From contig CAWFIT010000003.1 in the NCBI GenBank assembly GCA_963815965.1, positions 13,272 through 77,271 of the forward strand: DNA of 64,000 nucleotides, read 5' to 3'. The notes beneath the pieces are model-generated. The model was not told where the DNA came from, searched no databases, and saw only the letters and a list, made by a program, of their open reading frames with translations. Shown here piece by piece: positions 54,321-63,836 of this stretch. Source of the DNA: DASVFB01 sp963815965. GTDB lineage: Bacteria; Actinomycetota; Thermoleophilia; Gaiellales; Gaiellaceae. How positions within the stretch are numbered: position 1 is the first letter of the stretch; each line of letters opens with the position of its first letter. Both the position numbers and the translations under genes were made by a program.

Positions 54321-54745
54321 TGGCCAAAAAAGTTCTCACGCTGATCAAGCTGCAGATCCCCGGCGGGCAGGCCAACCCGGCGCCGCCGGTCGGGCCTGCG
54401 CTCGGCCAGCACGGCGTCAACATCATGGAGTTCTGCAAGGCGTTCAACGCGCAGACCGCGCAGGAGAACGGCCGCATCACGCCCGTCGAGATTACGGTCT
54501 ACGAAGACCGTTCCTTCTCCTTCATCACGAAGACGCCGCCGGCCGCCGTTCTGATCAAGGAGGCGCTCCGGCTCGACAAGGGCTCGGCCGAGCCGAACCG
54601 CAACAAGGTCGGTCGGCTGACGAAGGCGCAGGTGCGCCAGATCGCCGAGACGAAGATGCCCGATCTCAATGCGCGCGACGTCGAGCAGGCGATGCTCGTG
54701 ATCGCAGGCACCGCGCGGTCGATGGGAGTGGAGGTGGAGCCGTGA
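54320..54745 (+). CDS. rplK: 50S ribosomal protein L11
   Basis: The 141-residue protein has the proline-rich N-terminal domain (PGGQANPAPPVGPALGQHGV) and the rRNA-binding C-terminal domain (GRLTKAQVRQIAETKMPDLN). It forms the GTPase-associated centre. Start and stop overlap nusG and rplA. Confidence 0.97.
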   Translation: MAKKVLTLIKLQIPGGQANPAPPVGPALGQHGVNIMEFCKAFNAQTAQENGRITPVEITVYEDRSFSFITKTPPAAVLIKEALRLDKGSAEPNRNKVGRLTKAQVRQIAETKMPDLNARDVEQAMLVIAGTARSMGVEVEP

Positions 54746-55479
54746 GCCACGGGAAGACGTATCTGGCCGCACGCGAACAGATCGACCGCGAGCGGGCCTA
54801 CTCGCCCGCCGAGGCAATTCGTCTCCTCAAGTCGCAGCCGGGGCCGAAGTTCGACGAGACCGTCGAGGTGCACTTCAGCCTCGGCCTCAACGTCCGCCAC
54901 GCGGAGGAGCAGCTGCGCGGCACGATCTCCCTGCCACACGGAACCGGACGCGAGCAACGCGTAGCCGTTTTCGCCGAGGGTGAGAAGGCGCGCGAGGCCG
55001 AGGAGGCCGGAGCCGACATCATCGGCTCCGCAGACCTGGCGAAGCGCATCGAGGAAGGCTTCACCGACTTCGACGTTGCGATCGCGACGCCCGACCAGAT
55101 GGGCGCGGTTGGACGGCTCGGGCGCGTGCTCGGCCCGCGCGGCCTCATGCCGAATCCCAAGACGGGGACGGTCACCATGGACGTCGGCAAGGCGGTGCGC
55201 GAGGCGAAGGCCGGCAAGCAGGAGTACCGCACTGACCGAGGCGCGAACGTCCACGTCGCGCTGGGCAAGAAGAGCTTCGAGGAGCGCGCGCTGCTCGAAA
55301 ACTACGCGGCGCTCATCGACGAGATCGTGCGCGCGAAGCCCGCGGGTGCCAAGGGCCGCTACATCAAGCAGGTCACACTGGCGACGACGATGGGGCCCGG
55401 CATCAAGGTTGACCCGTCGCGCACCCGCAACATCGTCGAGGAAGAGGACGTCGCCGAATCGGCTACAGTGCCGGCCTAG
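54742..55479 (+). CDS. rplA: 50S ribosomal protein L1
   Basis: The 245-residue protein shows the L1 signatures GRVLGPRGLMPNPKTGTV and the N-terminal SPAEAIRLLKS. It forms the L1 stalk and typically autoregulates the rplKA message. GTG start overlaps the rplK stop as GTGA. Confidence 0.97.
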   Translation: MSHGKTYLAAREQIDRERAYSPAEAIRLLKSQPGPKFDETVEVHFSLGLNVRHAEEQLRGTISLPHGTGREQRVAVFAEGEKAREAEEAGADIIGSADLAKRIEEGFTDFDVAIATPDQMGAVGRLGRVLGPRGLMPNPKTGTVTMDVGKAVREAKAGKQEYRTDRGANVHVALGKKSFEERALLENYAALIDEIVRAKPAGAKGRYIKQVTLATTMGPGIKVDPSRTRNIVEEEDVAESATVPA

Positions 55480-55484
55480 ACACG

Positions 55485-55604
55485 ACTAGACCGCCGAAGA
55501 CAGCCGGCAGCGTTCGCGCAGAAGTCCGGCCGAGGTGGAGTCGAGGATTTGCACTTCCCTTGGCCCGCCTTTGCGCGGGCTAGTCATTTCCTGGAGGAAA
55601 TGAC
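55485..55604 (+). ncRNA. L10 leader (autoregulatory rplJL 5' UTR)
   Basis: The 125-nt space between rplA and rplJ contains the typical CCGCCGAAGACAGCCGG and GAGGTGGAGTC segments of ribosomal L10 leaders, which bind L10(L7/L12) to control rplJL expression. Its 3' end folds into two hairpins: GCCCGC/GCGGGC (55563-55580) and a perfect 9-bp hairpin at 55583-55604 that holds the GGAGG of the rplJ ribosome-binding site. Confidence 0.8.
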
Positions 55605-56141
55605 ATGGACAAAAAACAGAAGGAACGCGTCGTCGCCGATTTGGCCGAGCGCCTGCGCTCGACCGACACGTTGATCGTCGCGGACTACCGCGGTTTGACG
55701 ATGCCGCAGGTCGATGCACTTCGCACCGAGCTGCTCACGCACGGCGCGCGCTTCCAGGTCGTCAAGAACACGCTCACCCGTCGGGCCGCCGAGGAGGCTG
55801 GGGCGGACCACCTGCTCGCGCTCCTCGAGGGCCCGACGGCGATCGCGTTCCTCGACAGCGAGGGCGACCCCGCCGCGGTTGCGAAGGCGTTGCGCGCGGC
55901 GGCTCGCGAGACACAGGTGATCGAGGTTCGCGGCGGCATCATGCAGGGCCGGCCGATCAGCGCGGACGAGATCACGACGCTCGCCACGCTGCCCTCCCTC
56001 GACGTCCTGCGCGGCCAGCTCGTGGGTGCGATCGCTGCGCCGCTCTCGACGGTCGTTGGTCTGTTCAACGCACCGCTTCGCGACCTGGTAGGCGTGCTCC
56101 AGGCTCGCATCGATCAACTACAAGAACAAGGAGAGAACTGA
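55605..56141 (+). CDS. rplJ: 50S ribosomal protein L10
   Basis: The 178-residue protein has the N-terminal rRNA-binding part (TLIVADYRGLTMPQVDALRTE, in part; RFQVVKNTLTRRAA) and the C-terminal helix that carries L7/L12 dimers. It forms the base of the ribosomal stalk. The start is adjacent to a hairpin containing its Shine-Dalgarno sequence. Confidence 0.96.
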   Translation: MDKKQKERVVADLAERLRSTDTLIVADYRGLTMPQVDALRTELLTHGARFQVVKNTLTRRAAEEAGADHLLALLEGPTAIAFLDSEGDPAAVAKALRAAARETQVIEVRGGIMQGRPISADEITTLATLPSLDVLRGQLVGAIAAPLSTVVGLFNAPLRDLVGVLQARIDQLQEQGEN

Positions 56142-56521
56142 TGGCAACGGATACCGCGAAGCTGGTCGACGAGCTGGGCAAGATGACCGTGCTCGAGCTC
56201 GTCGAGCTCAAGAACGCACTCGAGGAGACGTGGGGCGTCACGGCCGCTGCTCCCGTGGCCGTGGCGGCGCCCGGCGGAGGCGGCGACGGCGCCGCAGCCG
56301 TCGAGGAGAAGTCGGCCTTCGACGTCGTCCTCACGGGCGCCGGCGACAAGAAAATCCAGGTGATCAAGGTCGTTCGCGCGATCACAGGCCTCGGCCTGAA
56401 GGAGGCGAAGGACCTCGTCGACGGCGCGCCGAACCCTGTCAAGGAAGGCGTCGCGCAGGACGAAGCCGACTCGATCAAGGCGCAGCTGGAAGAAGCAGGC
56501 GCGTCGGTCGAGGTCAAGTAG
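56141..56521 (+). CDS. rplL: 50S ribosomal protein L7/L12
   Basis: The 126-residue protein has the N-terminal dimerisation region (KMTVLELVELKNALEE), an alanine/glycine-rich hinge and the C-terminal factor-binding domain (KIQVIKVVRAITGLGLKEAK). Its ATG overlaps the rplJ stop. It ends the ribosomal-protein operon. Confidence 0.97.
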   Translation: MATDTAKLVDELGKMTVLELVELKNALEETWGVTAAAPVAVAAPGGGGDGAAAVEEKSAFDVVLTGAGDKKIQVIKVVRAITGLGLKEAKDLVDGAPNPVKEGVAQDEADSIKAQLEEAGASVEVK

Positions 56522-56540
56522 CTCCGACTACGTTCGATCA

Positions 56541-56574
56541 ACGGGGCCGCAGGTTGCAGGCCCCGTTTGTTTTC
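56541..56574 (+). terminator. Terminator after rplL
   Basis: ACGGGGCC pairs with GGCCCCGT (56541-56548 with 56559-56566) and is followed by a T-rich TTGTTTT run. Confidence 0.85.
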
Positions 56575-56604
56575 CCGCAATCGACCCTCCTCCTGCAAGA
56601 GCCG

Positions 56605-56634
56605 TTTAGCGCCGTGCAAATGGGTTTTTAGCGC
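56605..56634 (+). promoter_or_regulatory. SARP-type direct-repeat operator upstream of small peptide gene 1
   Basis: Two identical TTTAGCGC octamers begin at 56605 and 56627, exactly 22 bp apart. SARP activators bind direct repeats with 11- or 22-bp period next to the -10 region, and a SARP-type gene is adjacent. The same arrangement recurs at 60151-60180. Confidence 0.7.
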
Positions 56635-56695
56635 GCAAGTCGACCCTCGAGCAGTCGGTCGCACCGGGCGGCCGCGGATCTCGAGGAGGGCCCCC

Positions 56696-56854
56696 ATGGC
56701 CACCACGACTCACAAGGTCGCGGCAGTTCTCAGCATGGCTGTACCAGCTCTGATTCTCGCCGCAGTGTTTACAAACGCGGCGCCCCACTTCTCCAGGGTC
56801 GCAGGCGTCGCGACCCCGTCCATGGCGCCGTCTGTCGCCGACATCGACTGGTAG
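56696..56854 (+). CDS. Small secreted or membrane peptide 1
   Basis: A 52-residue protein (start MATTTHKVAAVLSMAVPALI) has a signal-like hydrophobic core with a possible cleavage near TNAAPHF, leaving a ~24-residue tail that ends ADIDW. GAGGAGGG provides the ribosome-binding site. It stands after the rplL terminator, preceded by TTTAGCGC repeats, and is convergent with the AfsR-like regulator, separated by a GNRA-capped hairpin. The start of a related gene occurs at 60241. Function unknown; it may be a signal or effector peptide controlled by the regulator. Confidence 0.65.
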   Translation: MATTTHKVAAVLSMAVPALILAAVFTNAAPHFSRVAGVATPSMAPSVADIDW

Positions 56855-56865
56855 ACGCACATGAC

Positions 56866-56891
56866 CGAGGGCCTGCGAGAGCGGGCCCTCG
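56866..56891. terminator. Hairpin between peptide 1 and the AfsR-like gene
   Basis: An 11-bp stem (CGAGGGCCTGC with GCGGGCCCTCG, one T-G pair) closes on a GAGA tetraloop between the two convergent genes; no T-run. Confidence 0.65.
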
Positions 56892-56910
56892 CCGTCGCCG
56901 CCGAGTCGGA

Positions 56911-59900
56911 CTACACCGGTGAAACGGCTTTCCGCAGTGCCTGCGCCGCGAAGTTGTTCTCCTTCAGCTCGTAGAGCTCGAGCGCAATCTTCCGGTGCGT
57001 CTCTGCTTCTCCGTCGGCATGCGACGCGAGAAGGTCACCAAGGCTCGCGCGTGCGTCGGCGTGCAGGTTGAGCGCTTCGGTGTCGGATGCGAGCGCTACC
57101 GCGTCGCGTGCTGCCGAGAGGTCGCCGAGGACACGCCCAGTCGCGAGCGCGTACGCGATGCGTGTCATGAGCCGCGCAGGCTTGGCGCCATCGAGGGCGC
57201 CCGCCGCAGCGTCGTGCTTGCCCTGTGCGAGCAACGCGAGAGCGAGGAGAGCCGAGCGATAAGCGATCGCGTCGTCGCCGGGCCGGTCGGCGAGCAGCTC
57301 GATCCCGGCTCGCAGAAGCTGCTCGGCACCTTCCGCGTTCCCGATCAGCAGCTCGATCGGACCGCCGATCGCCGACAGCGCGGCGACGAACAGCGGCAGC
57401 TCGAGCTCCGCGTAGATCGTTCCCGCGCGCTGGTACGCGTTTCGAGCTGCGTCCAGTCGACCGGTCATCGCGTCGAGACCTGCGAGCGAGCTCAGGATGA
57501 CGGCTTCTGTCATCGGGCTGCCCGCTCGTTCGAGGAGCTCGCCACACCGCGCGACCCCGTCCGAAGCCGGGGTCGGCCCGTAGAGCAACGCGGTGCACAG
57601 CGCATCGACGATGCGCGTCTCCTCCTGCCGGTCGGCGGCAACGACGGCGTGTGCGAGAGCCTTCTCGCTCTCGCGCGCAGCCTCGCCGAACGCGCAGCGC
57701 TGGCTCGCCGCAAGGGCGATTCTGCGGTGGGCGCGCGCGAGGCCGAGATCGTCGTTGAGCCGTTCGAACACCACGGCGCCTTCGCGGGCCAGCGTCTCGA
57801 GCTCGAGCGCGTCGCGGTCGCGACGGATTCCGGCCCGCTCGAGGCGCACGTACCACTCGATCTGCTCGTCTCCCGCAGCGCATGCAGACTCGAGTGCGTC
57901 TTCAAGCACCTCGGCCGCGCCCTCTGGATTGCCGGTGATCCAGAGCGCCCGAGCGAGGTCCAGCTCGGCGCGTCCGCGTACGCGCTCGTCGGCAATGCCC
58001 AACTCGCGCGCGGTCGCGAGCCGCTCGGCCGAATCCTCGAAGGCGAACGCTGCCGTCGCCTTTTCGGCGGCGCGCAGGTTGTAATGGATCGCTCGCTCAA
58101 CGCCTCTGAGGGGAGCGGCGACCGCAAAATGATGGGCGAGCTCCGGAACGACGCGCTCGGCATCGACGCCGTGCACTCGCTCGAGAGCTTCACCGACCCG
58201 GAGGTGGAGCTCGGCGCGGCGGATCCCGACGAGTCCGTCGTACAAGGCGCGTCGCACGAGCTCGTGGGAAAAGCGGTGTGAAAGTCCGGCCCCGCGGAGC
58301 TCCTCGATCGTCCCGCTTTCGAGGGCTTCTTCGAGGGAAGGGACGAGAGATGCCACCCCCAGCGCCTCTTCGAGCTCCCGCAGCTCGAATCGCGGGCCGA
58401 CCACGGCCGCGAGTTCGAGCATCTCGGTGGTCGAGGAAGCGAGACGCGACAGCCGGTAGTGGGCGACGTCGCGCACGCCCTCCGGGCTGCCGACTTCGTC
58501 GAGCGGCCGCGTCAGCCGCGGGACGCCGTTTGCGATCTCGACGAACCCCGCATCGCGCAGGAATCGCCAGAGCTCGCAACAGAGAAAGGGAACGCCGTCG
58601 GTGACCGAGTGGAGCGCCGTCGCAAGCGACGCGACGGCGCCGACGTCGTACGCGCCGGTGAGTTGTCGAATCAACTCTGCCACGTCGTCGTCGCCGAGAC
58701 CGGAAACCGTCAGGTGAGTCACTCCGTCGATCCGTGCGAGGCCGGCGAGTATTTCGGAGAACTCCGGTCGCACGTCCTCGCTCCGATCGCGGTGTGTCGC
58801 GAGCAGAAATAGCCGGCTACCTGTCTCCGTGGCAGCGCGCGCGAGATGAAGGAATAGACGCATCGACGTGGCGTCGGCCCAATGAATGTCGTCGACGATC
58901 ACGAGGAGGGGACGTTGTCGGCTGACGCGAGTTAGAAGCTCGACCACCGCGCCGTGGAGTCGACGGCGTTCGGTCGCGGGGTCATCCGCTGCCCGGAGCG
59001 CCACCGGGCCAAGGTCGGGGAGGATTCGCGCAAGCTCGGCGCGCCCTGTGCCGAGACAGCGGTCGAGCGCGGCTGGGTCGGACACCCGCATCAGGAACTC
59101 GAGTGCCTCTACGAACGGCTCGTAGGGAGCGTTGACCACGGGGTCCGAGCCTCCGTAGAGCACGAGCGTTCCGCGGTCTGCTGCATCGCGGGCGAGTCAC
59201 GCACGAGCCGTGTCTTGCCGCTGCCTGCCTCTCCGCCGACGACGGCGGCCTGTCCGCTTTCACCGTCCTCGGTGAGGCGGAGCAGCGAACGCAGAATGAT
59301 GAGCTCGCGCTCGCGACCGACGAACGGGAAGGGCGACGACACCCGCAGCGGCCCCGGCAGCATGATCTCATCGCCGAAGAGAGGGGCGTCGCGACGAGTG
59401 TCGCGTCGTGGATGAGGATCGCCCGCTCGAGCTGGCGGAGGCTCTCGCTAGGTTCGATGCCGAGCTCGGCCAGCGCGGCACGCGCGTCGTGGTAGGCCTC
59501 GAGCGCCTCGGCCTGCCGGCCTGAGCGGTAGAGCGCGAGCATCAGCTGACTTCGAATGCGCTCGCGGTGCGGCCTCTCGGCGATCAGAGCCTCGAGCTCG
59601 CCGATCAACTCGGCGTGACGTCCAAGCGCGAGGTCCGCGTCGACTCGTTCGTCGACTGCCGCCAGGCGCAGTTCCTCGAGCCGGCCGATCTCGACCTGGG
59701 CGAACGGCTCGAACGCGAACTCCGCGAGGGCCGGGCCCCGCCACAGCGCGAGTGCGTCGTGGAGGACGCGCGACGCGCGCCCGGGATCGTCGCGCGCCAA
59801 TGCCTTGCGCCCCTCGGCGAGCAGCCGTTCAAAGCGCCGCAGGTCGAGTTCGTCCGGCTCGAGCTCGAGCTGGTAGCCCGGCGGGCGCGTCAGCAGGGTG

Positions 59901-60127
59901 CCGGAGGGGAGCAGCTTGCGCAGACGCGAGACGTATACGTGCAGGGATTGCACTGCCGTCTCGGGAGGTGACTCGCCCCAGAGATCGTCGATCAGCCGGT
60001 CGCGGGAGAGCATCTGGTTCGCGTGGAGCAGCAGCAGGGCCAGCAGCGCCCGCTGCCTCGCGCCGGCGAGCGGCAGCGAGCGTTCGCCGTCGCGAACCTC
60101 CAAGGGCCCGACAACCCGGTACTCCAC
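56911..60127 (-). CDS. AfsR/SARP-type transcriptional activator with ATPase and TPR domains, two frameshifts
   Basis: A ~1070-residue regulator: OmpR-like winged helix (residues ~1-95; ARQRALLALLLLHANQMLSR, DDLWGESPP), bacterial transcriptional activation domain (~100-245; ERPHRERIRSQLMLALYRSG), AAA-type ATPase with Walker A GGEAGSGKTRLV and Walker B LLVIVDDIHWAD, and a C-terminal TPR-rich region ending AQALRKAVSPV. The design is that of AfsR-like SARP regulators, which activate target promoters through direct repeats. The GTG start follows GGAGGG. The frame breaks near 59380 (about two extra bases) and near 59199 (one missing base); both can be mended. It is divergent from peptide gene 2. 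Confidence 0.85.
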
Positions 60128-60150
60128 CTGCCCTCCTCTGCAGGCGCCCG

Positions 60151-60180
60151 TTTAGCGCCTTGCTAGGGCTGTTTTAGCGC
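60151..60180 (+). promoter_or_regulatory. SARP-type direct-repeat operator between the regulator and peptide gene 2
   Basis: TTTAGCGC occurs at 60151 and 60173, again with a 22-bp period, 23 bp from the regulator start. Flanking sequence up to the start codon is similar to that of peptide gene 1 and has the same spacing. Confidence 0.7.
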
Positions 60181-60240
60181 ACGAGCCCACCTTCAAGCAA
60201 TCGGCCGCACCAAGCGGTCGGGACACGGAGGAGGGCTCCC

Positions 60241-60273
60241 ATGAAAGCTACGACCCACAGAAAGGCGCGGCTC
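60241..60273 (+). CDS. 5' end of small peptide gene 2, cut by the fold-back
   Basis: After the ribosome-binding site GGAGGAGGG, an ATG opens MKATTHRKARL, similar to the MATTTHKVAAV of peptide 1. Eleven to twelve codons later the sequence turns back on itself at 60274, so the rest of the gene is lost. A 19-codon frame reading through the turn is not biological. Confidence 0.55.
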
Positions 60274-60420
60274 ACAGCCGCGCCTTTCTGTGGGTCGTAG
60301 CTTTCATGGGAGCCCTCCTCCGTGTCCCGACCGCTTGGTGCGGCCGATTGCTTGAAGGTGGGCTCGTGCGCTAAAACAGCCCTAGCAAGGCGCTAAACGG
60401 GCGCGTGCAGAGGAGGGCAG

Positions 60421-63400
60421 GTGGAGTACCGGGTTGTCGGGCCCTTGGAGGTTCGCGACGGCGAACGCTCGCTGCCGCTCGCCGGCGCGAGGCAGCGGGC
60501 GCTGCTGGCCCTGTCTGCTCCACGCGAACCAGATGCTCTCCCGCGACCGGCTGATCGACGATCTCTGGGGCGAGTCACCTCCCGAGAGGGCAGTGGAATC
60601 CCGGCCGTCTAGGTCTCGCGTCTGCGCAAGCTGCTCCCCTCCCGCACCCTGCTGACGCGCCCGCCGGGCTACCAGCTCGAGCTCGAGCCGGACGAACTCG
60701 ACCTGCGGCGCTTTGAACGGCTGCTCGCCGAGGGGCGCAAGGCATTGGCGCGCGACGATCCCGGGCGCGCGTCGCGCGTCCTCCACGACGCACTCGCGCG
60801 TGGCGGGGCCCGGCCCTCGCGGAGTTCGCGTTCGAGCCGTTCGCCCAGGTCGAGATCGGCCGGCTCGAGGAACTGCGCCTGGCGGCAGTCGACGAACGAG
60901 TCGACGCGGACCTCGCGCTTGGACGTCACGCCGAGTTGATCGGCGAGCTCGAGGCTCTGATCGCCGAGAGGCCGCACCGCGAGCGCATTCGAAGTCAGCT
61001 GATGCTCGGGCTCTACCGCTCAGGCCGGCAGGCCGAGGGCTCGAGGCCTACCACGACGCGCGTGCCGCGCTGGCCGAGCTCGGCATCGAACCTAGCGAGA
61101 GCCTCCGCCAGCTCGAGCGGGCGATCCTCATCCACGACGCGACACTCGTCGCGACGCCCCCTCTTCGGCGATGAGATCATGCTGCCGGGGCCGCTGCGGG
61201 TGTCGTCGCCCTTCCCGTTCGTCGGTCGCGAGCGCGAGCTCATCATTCTGCGTTCGCTGCTCCGCCTCACCGAGGACGGTGAAAGCGGTCAGGCCGCCGT
61301 CGTCGGCGGAGAGGCAGGCAGCGGCAAGACACGGCTCGTGCGTGACCGCCCGCGATGCAGCAGACCTGGAACGCTCGTGCTCTACGGAGGCTCGGACCCG
61401 TGGTCAACTCTCCCTACGAGCCGTTCGTAGAGCCACTCGAGTTCCTGATGCGGGTGTCCGACCCAGCCGCGCTCGACCGCTGTCTCGGCACAGGGCGCGC
61501 CGAGCTTGCGCGAATCCTCCCGACCTTGGCCCGGTGGCGCTCCGGGCAGCGGATGACCCCGCGACCGAACGCCGTCGACTCCACGGCGCGGTGGTCGAGC
61601 TTCTAACTCGCGTCAGCCGACAACGTCCCCTCCTCGTGATCGTCGACGACATTCATTGGGCCGACGCCACGTCGAAGCGTCTATTCCTTCATCTCGCGCG
61701 CGCTGCCACGGAGACAGGTAGCCGGCTATTTCTGCTCGCGACACACCGCGATCGGAGCGAGGACGTGCGACCGGAGTTCTCCGAAATACTCGCCGGCCTC
61801 GCACGGATCGACGGAGTGACTCACCTGACGGTTTCCGGTCTCGGCGACGACGACGTGGCAGAGTTGATTCGACAACTCACCGGCGCGTACGACGTCGGCG
61901 CCGTCGCGTCGCTTGCGACGGCGCTCCACTCGGTCACCGACGGCGTTCCCTTTCTCTGTTGCGAGCTCTGGCGATTCCTGCGCGATGCGGGGTTCGTCGA
62001 GATCGCAAACGGCGTCCCGCGGCTGACGCGGCCGCTCGACGAAGTCGGCAGCCCGGAGGGCGTGCGCGACGTCGCCCACTACCGGCTGTCGCGTCTCGCT
62101 TCCTCGACCACCGAGATGCTCGAACTCGCGGCCGTGGTCGGCCCGCGATTCGAGCTGCGGGAGCTCGAAGAGGCGCTGGGGGTGGCACTCTCGTCCCTTC
62201 CCTCGAAGAAGCCCTCGAAAGCGGGACGATCGAGGGCTCCGCGGGGCCGGACTTTCACACCGCTTTTCCCACGAGCTCGTGCGACGCGCCTTGTACGACG
62301 GACTCGTCGGAATCGCCGCGCCGAGCTCCACCTCCGGGTCGGTGAAGCTCTCGAGCGAGTGCACGGCGTCGATGCCGAGCGCGTCGTTCCGGAGCTCGCC
62401 CATCATTTTGCGGTCGCCGCTCCCCTCAGAGGCGTTGAGCGAGCGATCCATTACAACCTGCGCGCCGCCGAAAAGGCGACGGCAGCGTTCGCCTTCGAGG
62501 ATTCGGCCGAGCGGCTCGCGACCGCGCGCGAGTTGGGCATTGCCGACGAGCGCGTACGCGGACGCGCCGACTGGACCTCGCTCGGGCGCTCTGGATCACC
62601 GGCAATCCAGAGGGCGCGGCCGAGGTGCTTGAAGACGCACTCGAGTCTGCATGCGCTGCGGGAGACGAGCAGATCGAGTGGTACGTGCGCCTCGAGCGGG
62701 CCGGAATCCGTCGCGACCGCGACGCGCTCGAGCTCGAGACGCTGGCCCGCGAAGGCGCCGTGGTGTTCGAACGGCTCAACGACGATCTCGGCCTCGCGCG
62801 CGCCCACCGCAGAATCGCCCTTGCGGCGAGCCAGCGCTGCGCGTTCGGCGAGGCTGCGCGCGAGAGCGAGAAGGCTCTCGCACACGCCGTCGTTGCCGCC
62901 GACCGGCAGGAGGAGACGCGCATCGTCGATGCGCTGTGCACCGCGTTGCTCTACGGGCCGACCCCGGCTTCGGACGGGGTCGCGCGGTGTGGCGAGCTCC
63001 TCGAACGAGCGGGCAGCCCGATGACAGAAGCCGTCATCCTGAGCTCGCTCGCAGGTCTCGCCGCGATGACCGGTCGACTGGACGCAGCTCGAAACGCGTA
63101 CCAGCGCGCGGGAACGATCTACGCGGAGCTCGAGCTGCCGCTGTTCGTCGCCGCGCTGTCGGCGATCGGCGGTCCGATCGAGCTGCTGATCGGGAACGCG
63201 GAAGGTGCCGAGCAGCTTCTGCGAGCCGGGATCGAGCTGCTCGCCGACCGGCCCGGCGACGACGCGATCGCTTATCGCTCGGCTCTCCTCGCTCTCGCGT
63301 TGCTCGCACAGGGCAAGCACGACGCTGCGGCGGGCGCCCTCGATGGCGCCAAGCCTGCGCGGCTCATGACACGCATCGCGTACGCGCTCGCGACTGGGCG

Positions 63401-63623
63401 TGTCCTCGGCGACCTCTCGGCAGCACGCGACGCGGTAGCGCTCGCATCCGACACCGAAGCGCTCAACCTGCACGCCGACGCACGCGCGAGCCTTGGTGAC
63501 CTTCTCGCGTCGCATGCCGACGGAGAAGCAGAGACGCACCGGAAGATTGCGCTCGAGCTCTACGAGCTGAAGGAGAACAACTTCGCGGCGCAGGCGCTGC
63601 GGAAAGCCGTTTCACCGGTGTAG
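60421..63623 (+). pseudogene. Inverted, error-rich copy of the AfsR-like regulator gene
   Basis: This is the mirror of 56911-60127, beginning with the same GTG and ending with the same AQALRKAVSPV terminus. The frame is broken in many places (for example around 60510-60620, 60800, 61030, 61160, 61390, 62190-62230, 62320, 62570) where the first arm is intact. It should not be counted as a second gene unless independent reads confirm the palindrome. Confidence 0.85.
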
Positions 63624-63679
63624 TCCGACTCGGCGGCGACGGCGAGGGCCCGCTCTCGCAGGCCCTCGGTCATGTGCGT

Positions 63680-63836
63680 CTACCAGTCGATGTCGGCGAC
63701 AGACGGCGCCATGGACGGGGTCGCGACGCCTGCGACCCTGGAGAAGTGGGGCGCCGCGTTTGTAAACACTGCGGCGAGAATCAGAGCTGGTACAGCCATG
63801 CTGAGACTGCCGCGACCTGTGAGTCGTGGTGGCCAT
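63680..63836 (-). pseudogene. Inverted, frameshifted copy of small peptide gene 1
   Basis: The mirror of 56696-56854 starts with the same ATG at 63836 but has single-base deletions after the codons for THK and before the SMA segment, so the length is not a multiple of three. Confidence 0.8.

Noticed and set aside
60421..63623. Second AfsR-like regulator as an independent paralogue
   Set aside because: It is the exact inverse of the first copy with scattered indels, so it is treated as a fold-back duplicate.
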